A stretch of 64,000 bases of DNA from positions 95,321 through 159,320 of the forward strand of contig NZ_JACIFV010000013.1 in assembly GCF_014197535.1 (NCBI RefSeq), given 5' to 3'. The notes beneath the pieces are model-generated. The model was given only the letters and a program-made list of their open reading frames with translations, was not told the DNA's origin and made no database searches. The DNA is from Rhizobium aethiopicum (lineage in GTDB: Bacteria; Pseudomonadota; Alphaproteobacteria; Rhizobiales; Rhizobiaceae). The translations under genes were made by a program, and so were the position numbers. Shown in pieces: positions 38,503-45,969 of the stretch; the stretch's first letter is position 1; every line of letters starts with the position of its first letter.

Positions 38503-39369
38503 ATGGCGAAGGGACGAAACGGCGGTTCGCGGCGCAAGGATGGCGTATGGGACCCGTTGAAGAGCAGCTCGACCGACAGGCAGCGCGCCGAAGCCGTGCC
38601 GAAGACGCCGCAGACGTTGTCGCCGGCCTATCGCCTGGCCTATGTCGACGAGGATTTCCTCTGCCGCGAGGAGTTGCGGCCCATCCGCCTGCAGCTGGAA
38701 CTCTTGAAGACCGAGATGATGCTGACCGAACGCGGCATCCGCTCGACCGTCGTCATGTTCGGCGGCGCCCGCATTCCCGCTCCCGGCCAAAGTGCCTGGG
38801 CGGCGCGCAACGAGATCCAGCGCGCCAACCTGGAGGCCGCCTCCGTCTATTATGACGAGGCGCGCAAATTTGCCCGTCTCTGCTCGAAATATTCGGCGGG
38901 CTTCGACTTTCAGGAATATGTCATCGTCACCGGCGGCGGCCCCGGCGTCATGGAGGCTGGCAATCGCGGCGCAGCCGATGAGGGCGCGCCGTCGATCGGT
39001 CTCAACATCGTGCTGCCGCACGAACAGGCTCCGAACACCTATGTGACGCCGGAGCTCAGCTTCAACTTCCACTATTTCGCCATTCGCAAGATGCATTTCA
39101 TGGTGCGCGCCAAGGCGATCGCGGTTTTTCCCGGCGGCTTCGGAACGCTCGATGAATTCTTCGAATGCCTGACGTTGATCCAGACCGGCCGCATGGAACG
39201 TCTGCCGCTGATCCTTTTCGGCGAGGCCTTCTGGCGCCGCATCATCAATTTCGAGGCCTTGGCCGAATTCGGCACGATCGCGCCCGATGACGTCAAGCTG
39301 ATCAGCTTCGTCGACACGGCCGACGCCGCGTGGAAGATCGTCCAGGATTTTTACGAGCATCGGGAGTAG
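38503..39369 (+). CDS. LOG-family protein (TIGR00730-type, cytokinin-activating phosphoribohydrolase fold)
   Basis: A 288-residue Rossmann-fold protein with both hallmarks of the LOG family: GGGPGVMEAGNRGA and PGGFGTLDEFFE. Shorter LOG enzymes release cytokinin bases from riboside monophosphates; long bacterial members such as this, with an ~85-residue N-terminal extension, are also known as nucleotide 5'-monophosphate nucleosidases, so the physiological substrate is open. I start at ATG 38503 (MAKGRNGGSRRKD), since the open frame upstream reaches into the dapD leader. It stands alone, divergent from dapD. Confidence 0.87.
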   Translation: MAKGRNGGSRRKDGVWDPLKSSSTDRQRAEAVPKTPQTLSPAYRLAYVDEDFLCREELRPIRLQLELLKTEMMLTERGIRSTVVMFGGARIPAPGQSAWAARNEIQRANLEAASVYYDEARKFARLCSKYSAGFDFQEYVIVTGGGPGVMEAGNRGAADEGAPSIGLNIVLPHEQAPNTYVTPELSFNFHYFAIRKMHFMVRAKAIAVFPGGFGTLDEFFECLTLIQTGRMERLPLILFGEAFWRRIINFEALAEFGTIAPDDVKLISFVDTADAAWKIVQDFYEHRE

Positions 39370-39394
39370 GGGCCGCCTTCAGCCCAGCGGGAGG

Positions 39395-39424
39395 GATCTT
39401 TCCCCGCCGGAGCGGGGAAAGATC
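39395..39424. terminator. Perfect 13-bp hairpin between convergent genes
   Basis: GATCTTTCCCCGC (39395-39407) and its exact complement (39412-39424) flank a CGGA tetraloop. It lies between the LOG gene and the convergent EF-hand gene and probably ends transcription in both directions, although the U-tract is poor; it also resembles a dispersed palindromic unit. Confidence 0.6.
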
Positions 39425-39446
39425 GGAGGCAAGGGTTCGTCCGCCC

Positions 39447-40064
39447 TTACAGCAGCGGCCGATCCGGCATGTCGTCGATCGAGATGACGCCATCCTTATT
39501 GCGGTCCATGCCTGTAAACAGCTTGTCGAAGGCGGCCACGGCCTCCTGTTTGGAAATCTGGCCGTTTTCGTCGGTGTCCATCCGATGCATTATCATCGAG
39601 GCGTGCATGATGTTGCCGCCGTGGCGCATCCAGCGATGACCGTCATGGCCGTCGCGCGACGGCCGCCCGGATTCATCGTCCGGCGTGTCGGGCGCGGCGT
39701 TCGCGTCCTTTTCGGCGCCGGCGTCCTGCTGGTGCTGATCTCTCATCGCCTGCAACTGCGTCTGCCGGTACTGGCGAATTTCGCCGGGCGTCAGCGAACC
39801 GTCATTGTTGGTGTCGATCGCGGCGAAGATCTTGTCGAGGCCGCTGGCCGCTTCCTCCTTGGAGACCTTTCCGTCCTTGTTCGCGTCGAACTCCTTGAGC
39901 ATGCGAACATAGGTGATTTCGAGGAAGGCGTCGCGGCCCGGGCGGTCCATGCCGGCATGATGCGGGCGCGGTCCGTCGCCCGGTGCGGCAAAGCTTGCCC
40001 CGGCTGCAGCGCCTGAGATAAGGACGGAGGAGAGCGCTGCCAATATCAGCTTGTTGCGGTACAT
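39447..40064 (-). CDS. Secreted calcium-binding protein with four EF-hands
   Basis: A 205-residue exported protein. A signal peptide (about 1-26, cleavage after AGASFA) is followed by two pairs of EF-hand loops: DANKDGKVSKEE, DTNNDGSLTPGE, then a hydrophilic Gln/Asp/His-rich linker, then DTDENGQISKQE and DRNKDGVISIDD. All four keep the 1,3,5,12 acidic or polar ligand pattern, so calcium binding is likely. Rhizobia secrete EF-hand proteins (for example calsymin in R. etli), but this one has a different domain layout. Periplasmic or extracellular. It is convergent with the LOG gene and has its own upstream region. Confidence 0.85.
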   Translation of the reverse strand: MYRNKLILAALSSVLISGAAAGASFAAPGDGPRPHHAGMDRPGRDAFLEITYVRMLKEFDANKDGKVSKEEAASGLDKIFAAIDTNNDGSLTPGEIRQYRQTQLQAMRDQHQQDAGAEKDANAAPDTPDDESGRPSRDGHDGHRWMRHGGNIMHASMIMHRMDTDENGQISKQEAVAAFDKLFTGMDRNKDGVISIDDMPDRPLL

Positions 40065-40172
40065 CGTGTTTCCCTTTCGTAAGGTGTCCCCTCACGAAAG
40101 AAGCTACGGCAGCTGGCCTCAAAGACCCAGTTAAACATCGGTAAGGCGAGTGAAACTTTGGTAACGTGGCAG

Positions 40173-40889
40173 TCAGCCGCCGGATCCGGTCACCTTGCCG
40201 AGAAATGCAGCAAGGTCATCGGTGACGAAATCGATGTGATCCTCGTCGCCGCTGGTCTTTTCCCACCATTCGACGACCGTTTCTTCCAGATTGCGCGGCA
40301 CCAGCAGCACGGTCTGCATGCCGAGCGCCTTCGGCACCGTCAGATTGCGCGGCAGATCCTCGAACATCGCCGCCTTGTTCGTTTCGACGCGCTTCAGCGC
40401 CGCAAACTTGTCGTAGGTCGCCTGCGCCGGCTTCGGCACGTAATCGGCGGCGACGATGTCGAAGATATCGTCGAAATGCTCGAGAATGCCGAGCGCTCCG
40501 GCGGTCATTTCGGCATGTTTGACGCTGCCGTTTGTAAAGATGAACTTGCGCCCCGGCAGCGCCTTGATCGCTTCGCCGAGTTCCGGCTGCGGCGTCAGCG
40601 CCGAATAGTCGATCGCATGCGCCTTTTCGAGGAAATCGTTCGGATCGATGCCGTGATGGATCATCAGGCCCTGCAGCGTCGTGCCGTGGTCGAGATAATA
40701 TTGCTTCTGCAGCTTGCGCGCTTCTTCCCGCTCCATCTGTAACAGCGCCGCAACATAGGCGGTCATGTTCTTGTCGATCTGCGCGAAAAGATTGATGTGA
40801 TGGGGATAGAGCGTGTTGTCGAGGTCGAACACCCAGTCTGTCACGTGTTCGAAATCGGCTTTTTCAGGCGTACGGTCGATCTTGGTCAT
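40173..40889 (-). CDS. HAD-family pyrimidine 5'-nucleotidase
   Basis: A 238-residue haloacid dehalogenase-type phosphatase. Motif I is VFDLDNTLYP (nucleophile and acid Asp near residue 21), motif II FIFTNGSVKH, motif III the Lys in YVPKPAQA, and motif IV MFEDLPRNL. The set and length fit the Sdt1/PpsR-like pyrimidine 5'-nucleotidases. I start at ATG 40889 (MTKIDRTPEK): the frame is open far upstream but there it lies opposite ada and is a shadow. It is divergent from ada, with about 100 bases between the starts. Confidence 0.88.
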   Translation of the reverse strand: MTKIDRTPEKADFEHVTDWVFDLDNTLYPHHINLFAQIDKNMTAYVAALLQMEREEARKLQKQYYLDHGTTLQGLMIHHGIDPNDFLEKAHAIDYSALTPQPELGEAIKALPGRKFIFTNGSVKHAEMTAGALGILEHFDDIFDIVAADYVPKPAQATYDKFAALKRVETNKAAMFEDLPRNLTVPKALGMQTVLLVPRNLEETVVEWWEKTSGDEDHIDFVTDDLAAFLGKVTGSGG

Positions 40890-40991
40890 GGCGGTCTTAT
40901 GGCATGGCTGCTCGTCCAAGGAAATCGACAAGAAAAAATAGACGCCCGATTTTCGGCGGACGTGGCCGGCGTTGGATGTTAGAAAGCGCAC

Positions 40992-42065
40992 ATGCTTTTC
41001 GAACGTCCCGACGATGATACGCTCTATGATGCCCTGATCGCGCGCAGCGCCGACTATGAAGGCCAGGCCTATGTCTGCGTCAAGACGACAGGCATCTTCT
41101 GCCGTCTGACCTGTCCGGCGCGTAAGCCGAAGCGGGAAAATACGCTGTTCTTCGAGACAATCGCCGCCTGCATGCATTCCGGGTTCCGCCCTTGCCGGCG
41201 CTGCAGGCCGCTGGAGCAGCCGGGCAGGGAGCCGGTCGTCGATCTGTTGCTTGCCGCACTCGACGGAGAGCCGGAGGTTCGCTGGACCGAGGAGGAGCTC
41301 GTGCGCCGCGGCCATGATCCTTCGACCGTGCGGCGCGCCTTCAAGCGGGCGCTCGGCATGACCTTCCATGACATCGTCCGTTATATCAGGCTCGGCGAAG
41401 CGGCCCGGCAGCTCGCCGACGGGGCGCGCGTCATCGATGCGCAGCTCGACGCCGGATACGGTTCTCCGAGCGGTTTCCGGGCGGCATTCCAGCGGCTCGT
41501 CGGCAAGGCGCCGGCGCTCTCGCAGAACCGCGAGCTGCTCTTTGCCGATTGGTTCGATACGCCGCTCGGACCGATGATCGCGGTCGGCGATCAGACACAT
41601 CTGCATCTTCTCGAATTTCACGATCGCAAGGCGCTGCTGAGCGAACTCGAAGCGCTGCAGAAGCGCGTCCGCTCCTCTGTCGCGATCGGCCGCACCCCGG
41701 CGATCGATCAGATCGAGGCGGAGATCCGCGACTATTTCGAAGGCCGGCTGACCGTTTTCAGGACGCCGCTGGCGCTTGGCGGCACGCCCTTCGAAAAGCA
41801 TGTCTGGGCAAGGCTGATGGAGATCCCGATCGGGCAGACGCGCGCCTATGGCGATCTCGCCAGGGAGATGGAGAGGCCGGAAGTCGTGCGTGCGGTCGGC
41901 CGCGCCAATGGCGCCAACCAGCTTGCCATCATCGTGCCCTGTCATCGTATCCTCGGCGCCGATGGCTCGCTGACCGGTTACGGCGGCGGGCTCTGGCGCA
42001 AGCAGTGGCTGCTGCGGCATGAAGAGAAGATCAGTACGCAAACAAGGATGGAGGAGACAGCATGA
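40992..42065 (+). CDS. ada: Bifunctional Ada: transcriptional activator and O6-alkylguanine-DNA alkyltransferase
   Basis: Adaptive-response protein that repairs alkylated DNA by suicide transfer and, once methylated at the N-terminal Cys, activates alkylation-response genes. The 357-residue protein has the Ada zinc domain with Cys37, Cys41, Cys68 and Cys71 (GIFCRLTC and RPCRRC), an AraC-type helix-turn-helix (about 85-180), and the methyltransferase domain with active Cys317 in IVPCHRI. All key cysteines match E. coli Ada at nearly the same positions. Its stop overlaps the next gene by ATGA, making a two-gene operon. Confidence 0.95.
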   Translation: MLFERPDDDTLYDALIARSADYEGQAYVCVKTTGIFCRLTCPARKPKRENTLFFETIAACMHSGFRPCRRCRPLEQPGREPVVDLLLAALDGEPEVRWTEEELVRRGHDPSTVRRAFKRALGMTFHDIVRYIRLGEAARQLADGARVIDAQLDAGYGSPSGFRAAFQRLVGKAPALSQNRELLFADWFDTPLGPMIAVGDQTHLHLLEFHDRKALLSELEALQKRVRSSVAIGRTPAIDQIEAEIRDYFEGRLTVFRTPLALGGTPFEKHVWARLMEIPIGQTRAYGDLAREMERPEVVRAVGRANGANQLAIIVPCHRILGADGSLTGYGGGLWRKQWLLRHEEKISTQTRMEETA

Positions 42066-42832
42066 ACCAGACTGAAAAGGCCAAGGCATTCGCCGCGCTT
42101 CACCGGAAGGGCGATCCGATCGTGCTCTACAATATTTGGGATGCGGGCACGGCAAAGGCCGTCGCCGATGCCGGCGCCAAGGCGCTTGCAACGGGAAGCT
42201 GGTCGGTTGCCGCCGCCCACGGCTTTGCCGATGGCGAAAAGCTGCCGATGCCGGTGCTTGTGGAGACGGCGAAATCCATCACCGCTGCTGTCGACCTGCC
42301 GCTCTCGGTCGATTTCGAAGGTGCCTATTCGCCAGAGCCTCAGGGGGCGGCCGCCAATGTCGCCAAGCTCGTGGATGTCGGCGCCATCGGCATCAATTTC
42401 GAAGATCGGGTGGTCGCCGGCGACGCGCTTTATCCGGTCGACAGCCAGGCAACCCGCATCCGCGCCATTCGCGCCATGGCCGACGGCAAAGACATGCCTT
42501 TCTTCATCAATGCCCGCACCGACCTCTTCCTCGCCGAGAGCGACCTTTCGAAACATGCCGGTCTGGTGGACGAGGCGATCGAGCGGGGCAGGGCCTATGC
42601 GGCGGCCGGCGGCAACGGCTTCTTCGTGCCCGGCCTGATCGATCCCGCCTTGATCGAAAAGATCTGCGCGGCTTCGTCGCTGCCGGTGAACGTCATGATG
42701 CGGGCAGGCGCGCCTGACGTTAAAACCCTGGCGAAGCTCGGGGTTGGCCGCATCAGCTATGGGCCGGGGCCTTACCGTTCGATGATGGAAAAGCTGAGGC
42801 AGGAGGCTGCGGCGATCTATAGCCTGCTCTGA
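42062..42832 (+). CDS. Isocitrate lyase/PEP mutase superfamily protein
   Basis: A 256-residue TIM-barrel protein of the isocitrate lyase/phosphoenolpyruvate mutase superfamily: NIWDAGTAKAVADAGAKA, SVDFEGAYSPEP, GINFEDRV with the Mg-binding Glu/Asp, and FINARTDLFL. The KxKxCGH loop of true isocitrate lyases is absent, so it is more likely a C-C or P-C lyase, or a related hydrolase, of unknown substrate. Its start overlaps the ada stop (ATGA). That pairing makes it a candidate member of the alkylation response, which is unexpected for this family. Confidence 0.85.
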   Translation: MNQTEKAKAFAALHRKGDPIVLYNIWDAGTAKAVADAGAKALATGSWSVAAAHGFADGEKLPMPVLVETAKSITAAVDLPLSVDFEGAYSPEPQGAAANVAKLVDVGAIGINFEDRVVAGDALYPVDSQATRIRAIRAMADGKDMPFFINARTDLFLAESDLSKHAGLVDEAIERGRAYAAAGGNGFFVPGLIDPALIEKICAASSLPVNVMMRAGAPDVKTLAKLGVGRISYGPGPYRSMMEKLRQEAAAIYSLL

Positions 42833-42893
42833 GGCCAATACATGCGAGGGCCGCATCCTGAGGAAAGGCTGCGGCCCGGAGTGACTGTTCCGC

Positions 42894-44042
42894 TCAGGAG
42901 CGGAAGCGCAGATTGCGCCGCGTCAGCTGGTCGACCGAGGTGCAGCCCATCAGCTTCATGTCGCGCTCGATTTCAGTGCGCATCGTCTCCAACGCCCGTT
43001 CGACGCCGGGCTGTCCGGCCGCGGCCAGCGGGAAGAGATAGTAGCGGCCGAGCCCGACGGCCTTAGCCCCGAGCGACAGCGCTTTAAGAACATGCGTTCC
43101 CCGCTGCACGCCGCCATCCATCATCACGTCGATCCGGTCGCCGACGGCATCGACGATCTCGGCCAGCTGGTCGAAAGCGCTGCGCGAGCCATCGAGCTGG
43201 CGGCCGCCATGGTTGGACAGCACGATGCCGGTGCAGCCGATCTCGACCGCGCGCTTGGCGTCCTCCACCGACATGATGCCCTTCAGGCAAAATTGCCCGC
43301 CCCAGGCCTGCACCATCTCGGCCACGTCGTTCCACGACATCGAGGGGTCGAGCATCTCTGTGAAGTAGCGGCTGATCGACAGCGCGCCGCCATCCATCTT
43401 CACATGGTTTTCGAGCTGCGGCAGCCGGAAAGCCTCATGCGTCATCCAGCCGATCGCCCAGGAGGGCTTGATCGCAAACTGCATCATGCCGGCGAGATTG
43501 AGCTTGAAGGGAATGGCAAAGCCGGTGCGCTTGTCGCGCTCGCGATTGCCACCGGTGATGCTGTCGACCGTCAGCATCATCGCCTGCACGCCCGCCGTTT
43601 TCGCCCGCGCCATCATTTCGTGGTTCAGCCCGCGATCCTTATGGAAATAGAACTGATAGACCTGTGGCCCGTCGCTGATCTGCCGGGCCTCCTCCAGGCT
43701 GATCGTGCCGAGCGAGGAGACGCCGAACATCGTGCCGTATTTCGCCGCTGCCGCCGCGACCGCCCGTTCCCCCTGGTGGTGAAACAGCCGCTGCAGCGCC
43801 GTCGGCGAGCAATAGACCGGCATGGCGAGCTTCTGCCCCATGACCGTCACCGACATATCGACCTCGGCCACCCCTTTGAGAACATCGGGCACCAGATCGC
43901 AATTTTCGAAAGCCGCGGTATTGCGCCGATACGTCACCTCGTCATCGGCGGCGCCATCGATATAGTCGAAGATCGGCCCGGGAAGACGCTGTTTGGCCAT
44001 GCGCCGGAAATCGTGAAAATTATAGCAGTCTGTAAGGCGCAT
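42894..44042 (-). CDS. lldD: FMN-dependent alpha-hydroxy acid dehydrogenase (L-lactate dehydrogenase type)
   Basis: Oxidises an L-2-hydroxy acid, probably L-lactate, to the keto acid, passing electrons to the respiratory chain. The 382-residue protein starts MRLTDCYNFHDFRRMAKQRL, keeps the FMN-binding SPTALQRLFHHQGE segment, and has the catalytic His in LSNHGGRQLDGS followed by MMDGGVQRGTHVLKAL and ALGAKAVGLGR-like LSLGAKAVGLGRYYL. Substrate choice between lactate, glycolate and others is not fixed by these motifs. No lactate permease is adjacent. It is convergent with the PEP-mutase-family gene. Confidence 0.88.
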   Translation of the reverse strand: MRLTDCYNFHDFRRMAKQRLPGPIFDYIDGAADDEVTYRRNTAAFENCDLVPDVLKGVAEVDMSVTVMGQKLAMPVYCSPTALQRLFHHQGERAVAAAAAKYGTMFGVSSLGTISLEEARQISDGPQVYQFYFHKDRGLNHEMMARAKTAGVQAMMLTVDSITGGNRERDKRTGFAIPFKLNLAGMMQFAIKPSWAIGWMTHEAFRLPQLENHVKMDGGALSISRYFTEMLDPSMSWNDVAEMVQAWGGQFCLKGIMSVEDAKRAVEIGCTGIVLSNHGGRQLDGSRSAFDQLAEIVDAVGDRIDVMMDGGVQRGTHVLKALSLGAKAVGLGRYYLFPLAAAGQPGVERALETMRTEIERDMKLMGCTSVDQLTRRNLRFRS

Positions 44043-44228
44043 CTTTTGCTCGACCCGTTGAGTTTTCGGGCCGCAACCTAAAGCACGATGCGAAATCTTG
44101 CCAAGGCTTCATTATACGATTTGCGACCTCTCGGAGGGATATCGTCACTTGGGGCGATGGATCGCGCGAAGATTGACAATCACGGCATCTTCCAACGCCT
44201 CTATTCCGGCGCGGCATCTATCTCATGG

Positions 44229-44284
44229 CCGCGGCATCCGGCAATCTCTTTCATGGGCGCGGCATCCACCAATCTCCCTCATCC
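44229..44284. repeat. Tandem imperfect 28-bp repeats
   Basis: Two adjacent 28-base units, 44229-44256 and 44257-44284, share the pattern CGCGGCATCCxxCAATCTCxxTCAT; a shorter third copy (GCGCGGCATCTATCTCATGG) lies immediately before. The desaturase stop codon falls inside this array. The units then give way to a CCTCATCCTGAAG…GCCTCGAAGGACAC segment, which resembles a repeat dispersed in rhizobial genomes. Confidence 0.6.
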
Positions 44285-45309
44285 TGAAGTGCGCAGGCCG
44301 AGGGCCGGAGCCTCGAAGGACACGCTCCAACGCCGCTCCTTGCATCCACCCGCCCACCAGCGCACCCGCCCAACGCCGTGCCACAGGACAACGGGGCACC
44401 GGCATCTGCGGATAATCCGACACGTCGCAGCCCTTCCCGCGGCGTGATCATGTGTGGGAGCTTGATCGCCGACGCCAGACCGAGCCTTTCCAGCAGCCGG
44501 ATGAAACACCAGCCGAGGTCCAACTGGCCCCGTTCGATGCCCAGTCTGGCCGATTGCGGAAAAGCGTGGTGATTGCCGTGGAAGCTTTCGCCGAAGGTTA
44601 CGAGCCCGAAACGCGGCAGGTTGTAGCCCTGCACTGCGACATGATCGACGCTCCAGCCCTGATGGCCGCCACGATGGGCGAAATGGCCGACCAGCCAGTG
44701 CCCGATCAGCGATACCGATATCCGCACCGCAGTCCCCCAGACCAGCCACGGCAGCCCGCCGAGCGCGAAAAGCGCGAGCGCCAGGGGAAGCTGCTGCGCC
44801 ATCCATGTCGCCTCCAGGAAGCGGTAGAAGCGATCGTGCCGCACGCGCTCTTCAATCTCGAAACGCGGCGGATGGGCGAGCCTCATGACGCAATGCATCT
44901 GCCAGAAGGCGTCGACCAGGAAAGGCCGTCGGTGGGCATACAGGTCATGGCAGTTTCGCTGCCGCTGCGCCCAGTCGCGAATGTCATGCGCGTAAATCAT
45001 GCCGCAGGGGCCGGCCATGCCGACCAGTGTACCGAGATAGACGAGAAAATACTCGATCCAGAGAGGGGTGCGGAAGGAGCTGTGGATCAGGAGCCGGTGC
45101 ATGCCGACCGAATGTCCGAGGCAGATCGTGATGGCGGTCGCGAGGATAAAGACGGCAAATGCGCCCCAGGTGAAGGTCGCCGGCCCGCCAATTATGGCGG
45201 TCAGGCTCATGGCGGTGATCCAGATCGACTTTGCTGGCACCCAGACCACTCTGCCCTTCGCCGGATCGCTGTTGTTATCGATCATGCGTCCGGTGGAAAT
45301 ACTGCTCAT
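44251..45309 (-). CDS. Membrane fatty-acid (acyl-CoA type) desaturase with repeat-derived C-terminus
   Basis: A 352-residue integral membrane di-iron desaturase. The histidine clusters are present: HSVGMH, a central HDIRDWAQRQRNCHD segment, and FGESFHGNHHAFP near residue 245. Several hydrophobic helices flank them. The last ~55 residues, after MITPREGLRRV, are translated from intergenic repeat DNA (44251 to about 44430) rich in Gly, Ala, Arg and Cys and are unlike desaturases, so the native stop appears lost or displaced. The histidine core is intact and the enzyme may still work. It is divergent from an ArsR-family regulator that may control it. Confidence 0.82.
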   Translation of the reverse strand: MSSISTGRMIDNNSDPAKGRVVWVPAKSIWITAMSLTAIIGGPATFTWGAFAVFILATAITICLGHSVGMHRLLIHSSFRTPLWIEYFLVYLGTLVGMAGPCGMIYAHDIRDWAQRQRNCHDLYAHRRPFLVDAFWQMHCVMRLAHPPRFEIEERVRHDRFYRFLEATWMAQQLPLALALFALGGLPWLVWGTAVRISVSLIGHWLVGHFAHRGGHQGWSVDHVAVQGYNLPRFGLVTFGESFHGNHHAFPQSARLGIERGQLDLGWCFIRLLERLGLASAIKLPHMITPREGLRRVGLSADAGAPLSCGTALGGCAGGRVDARSGVGACPSRLRPSACALQDEGDWWMPRP

Positions 45310-45404
45310 GCTAACTCCTTCCGATCGGGCGCATTCTCCGCTTGAACATCGCCCGCCCGTTCATTAATTAAGAAATTGCCTAATTACCTTGCGCCAGAAA
45401 AAAT

Positions 45405-45432
45405 AATTAAGCAATAAGCTAATTGCTTAATT
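45405..45432. promoter_or_regulatory. AT-rich inverted-repeat operator between desaturase and ArsR regulator
   Basis: AATTAAGCAAT (45405-45415) and ATTGCTTAATT (45422-45432) form a perfect 11-bp inverted repeat around a six-base spacer. A related half-match, AATTAAGAAATTGCCTAATT, lies upstream at 45366-45385. Both are in the 166-base gap between the two divergent starts, where an ArsR-type dimer would be expected to control either or both genes. Confidence 0.65.
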
Positions 45433-45475
45433 TGTGGCGCATCGATGAGATGATGCCGCGCCACGGAGACCGGAT

Positions 45476-45841
45476 TTGGTAGACGAGACTTTCGATGACC
45501 TTGCAGAAGGCAGCTCTGTCGGCGCCGCGCAACGGGTATTCCATGCGCTTTCCAGCGCGCCACGGCGAAAAATCCTCGCCTATCTCTCCGCATCGGGCCT
45601 GACCGCCGGGGAGATAGCCGACCGCTTCAGCATGTCCAAGCCGGCCGTTTCGCAGCATCTTTCCGTCCTCGAAACTGCGGGGCTGATCCGACGGGAGAAA
45701 CGGGGCCAGTTCGTTCACTATTCCCTGATCGAGAACAATCTCGTCAACACGCTCAACGGCTTCGTGCAGGAGGTCTGCCCGATCGGCCGGCCGATCAAAA
45801 AGGAAAGCCAGGCGCGCGCTCGCGCGAAGGATTTGCCTTGA
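45476..45841 (+). CDS. ArsR-family winged-helix transcriptional regulator
   Basis: A 121-residue regulator with a single winged helix-turn-helix: ALSSAPRRKILAYLSASG, the recognition helix segment MSKPAVSQHLSVLETAGLI, and the wing RREKRGQFVHYSLI. The metal-binding cysteine box of classical ArsR/SmtB repressors is missing; only one Cys is visible, near the C-terminus. It is therefore probably of the SdpR-like type that senses something else. Translation seems to start at TTG 45476, with GGAG about nine bases upstream; no ATG in this frame would leave a complete domain. It is divergent from the desaturase, with palindromic operators between. Confidence 0.85.
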   Translation: MVDETFDDLAEGSSVGAAQRVFHALSSAPRRKILAYLSASGLTAGEIADRFSMSKPAVSQHLSVLETAGLIRREKRGQFVHYSLIENNLVNTLNGFVQEVCPIGRPIKKESQARARAKDLP

Positions 45842-45969
45842 GCGGCGGGCGAATCCCATGCCGGCGTAATCGTGGGACAATGGGGCGCGGGAGCAGGAAA
45901 GAGTTGGGCGGGCGATGCGCCGGCGTGAGAAAGATGCACCCCTCGTGTGATGAGGGGCATAGTCCTCGA

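Noticed and set aside
40890..42191. Long N-terminal extension of the HAD nucleotidase frame
   Set aside because: The extension lies opposite ada and has shadow composition; the ATG at 40889 gives a complete HAD domain.
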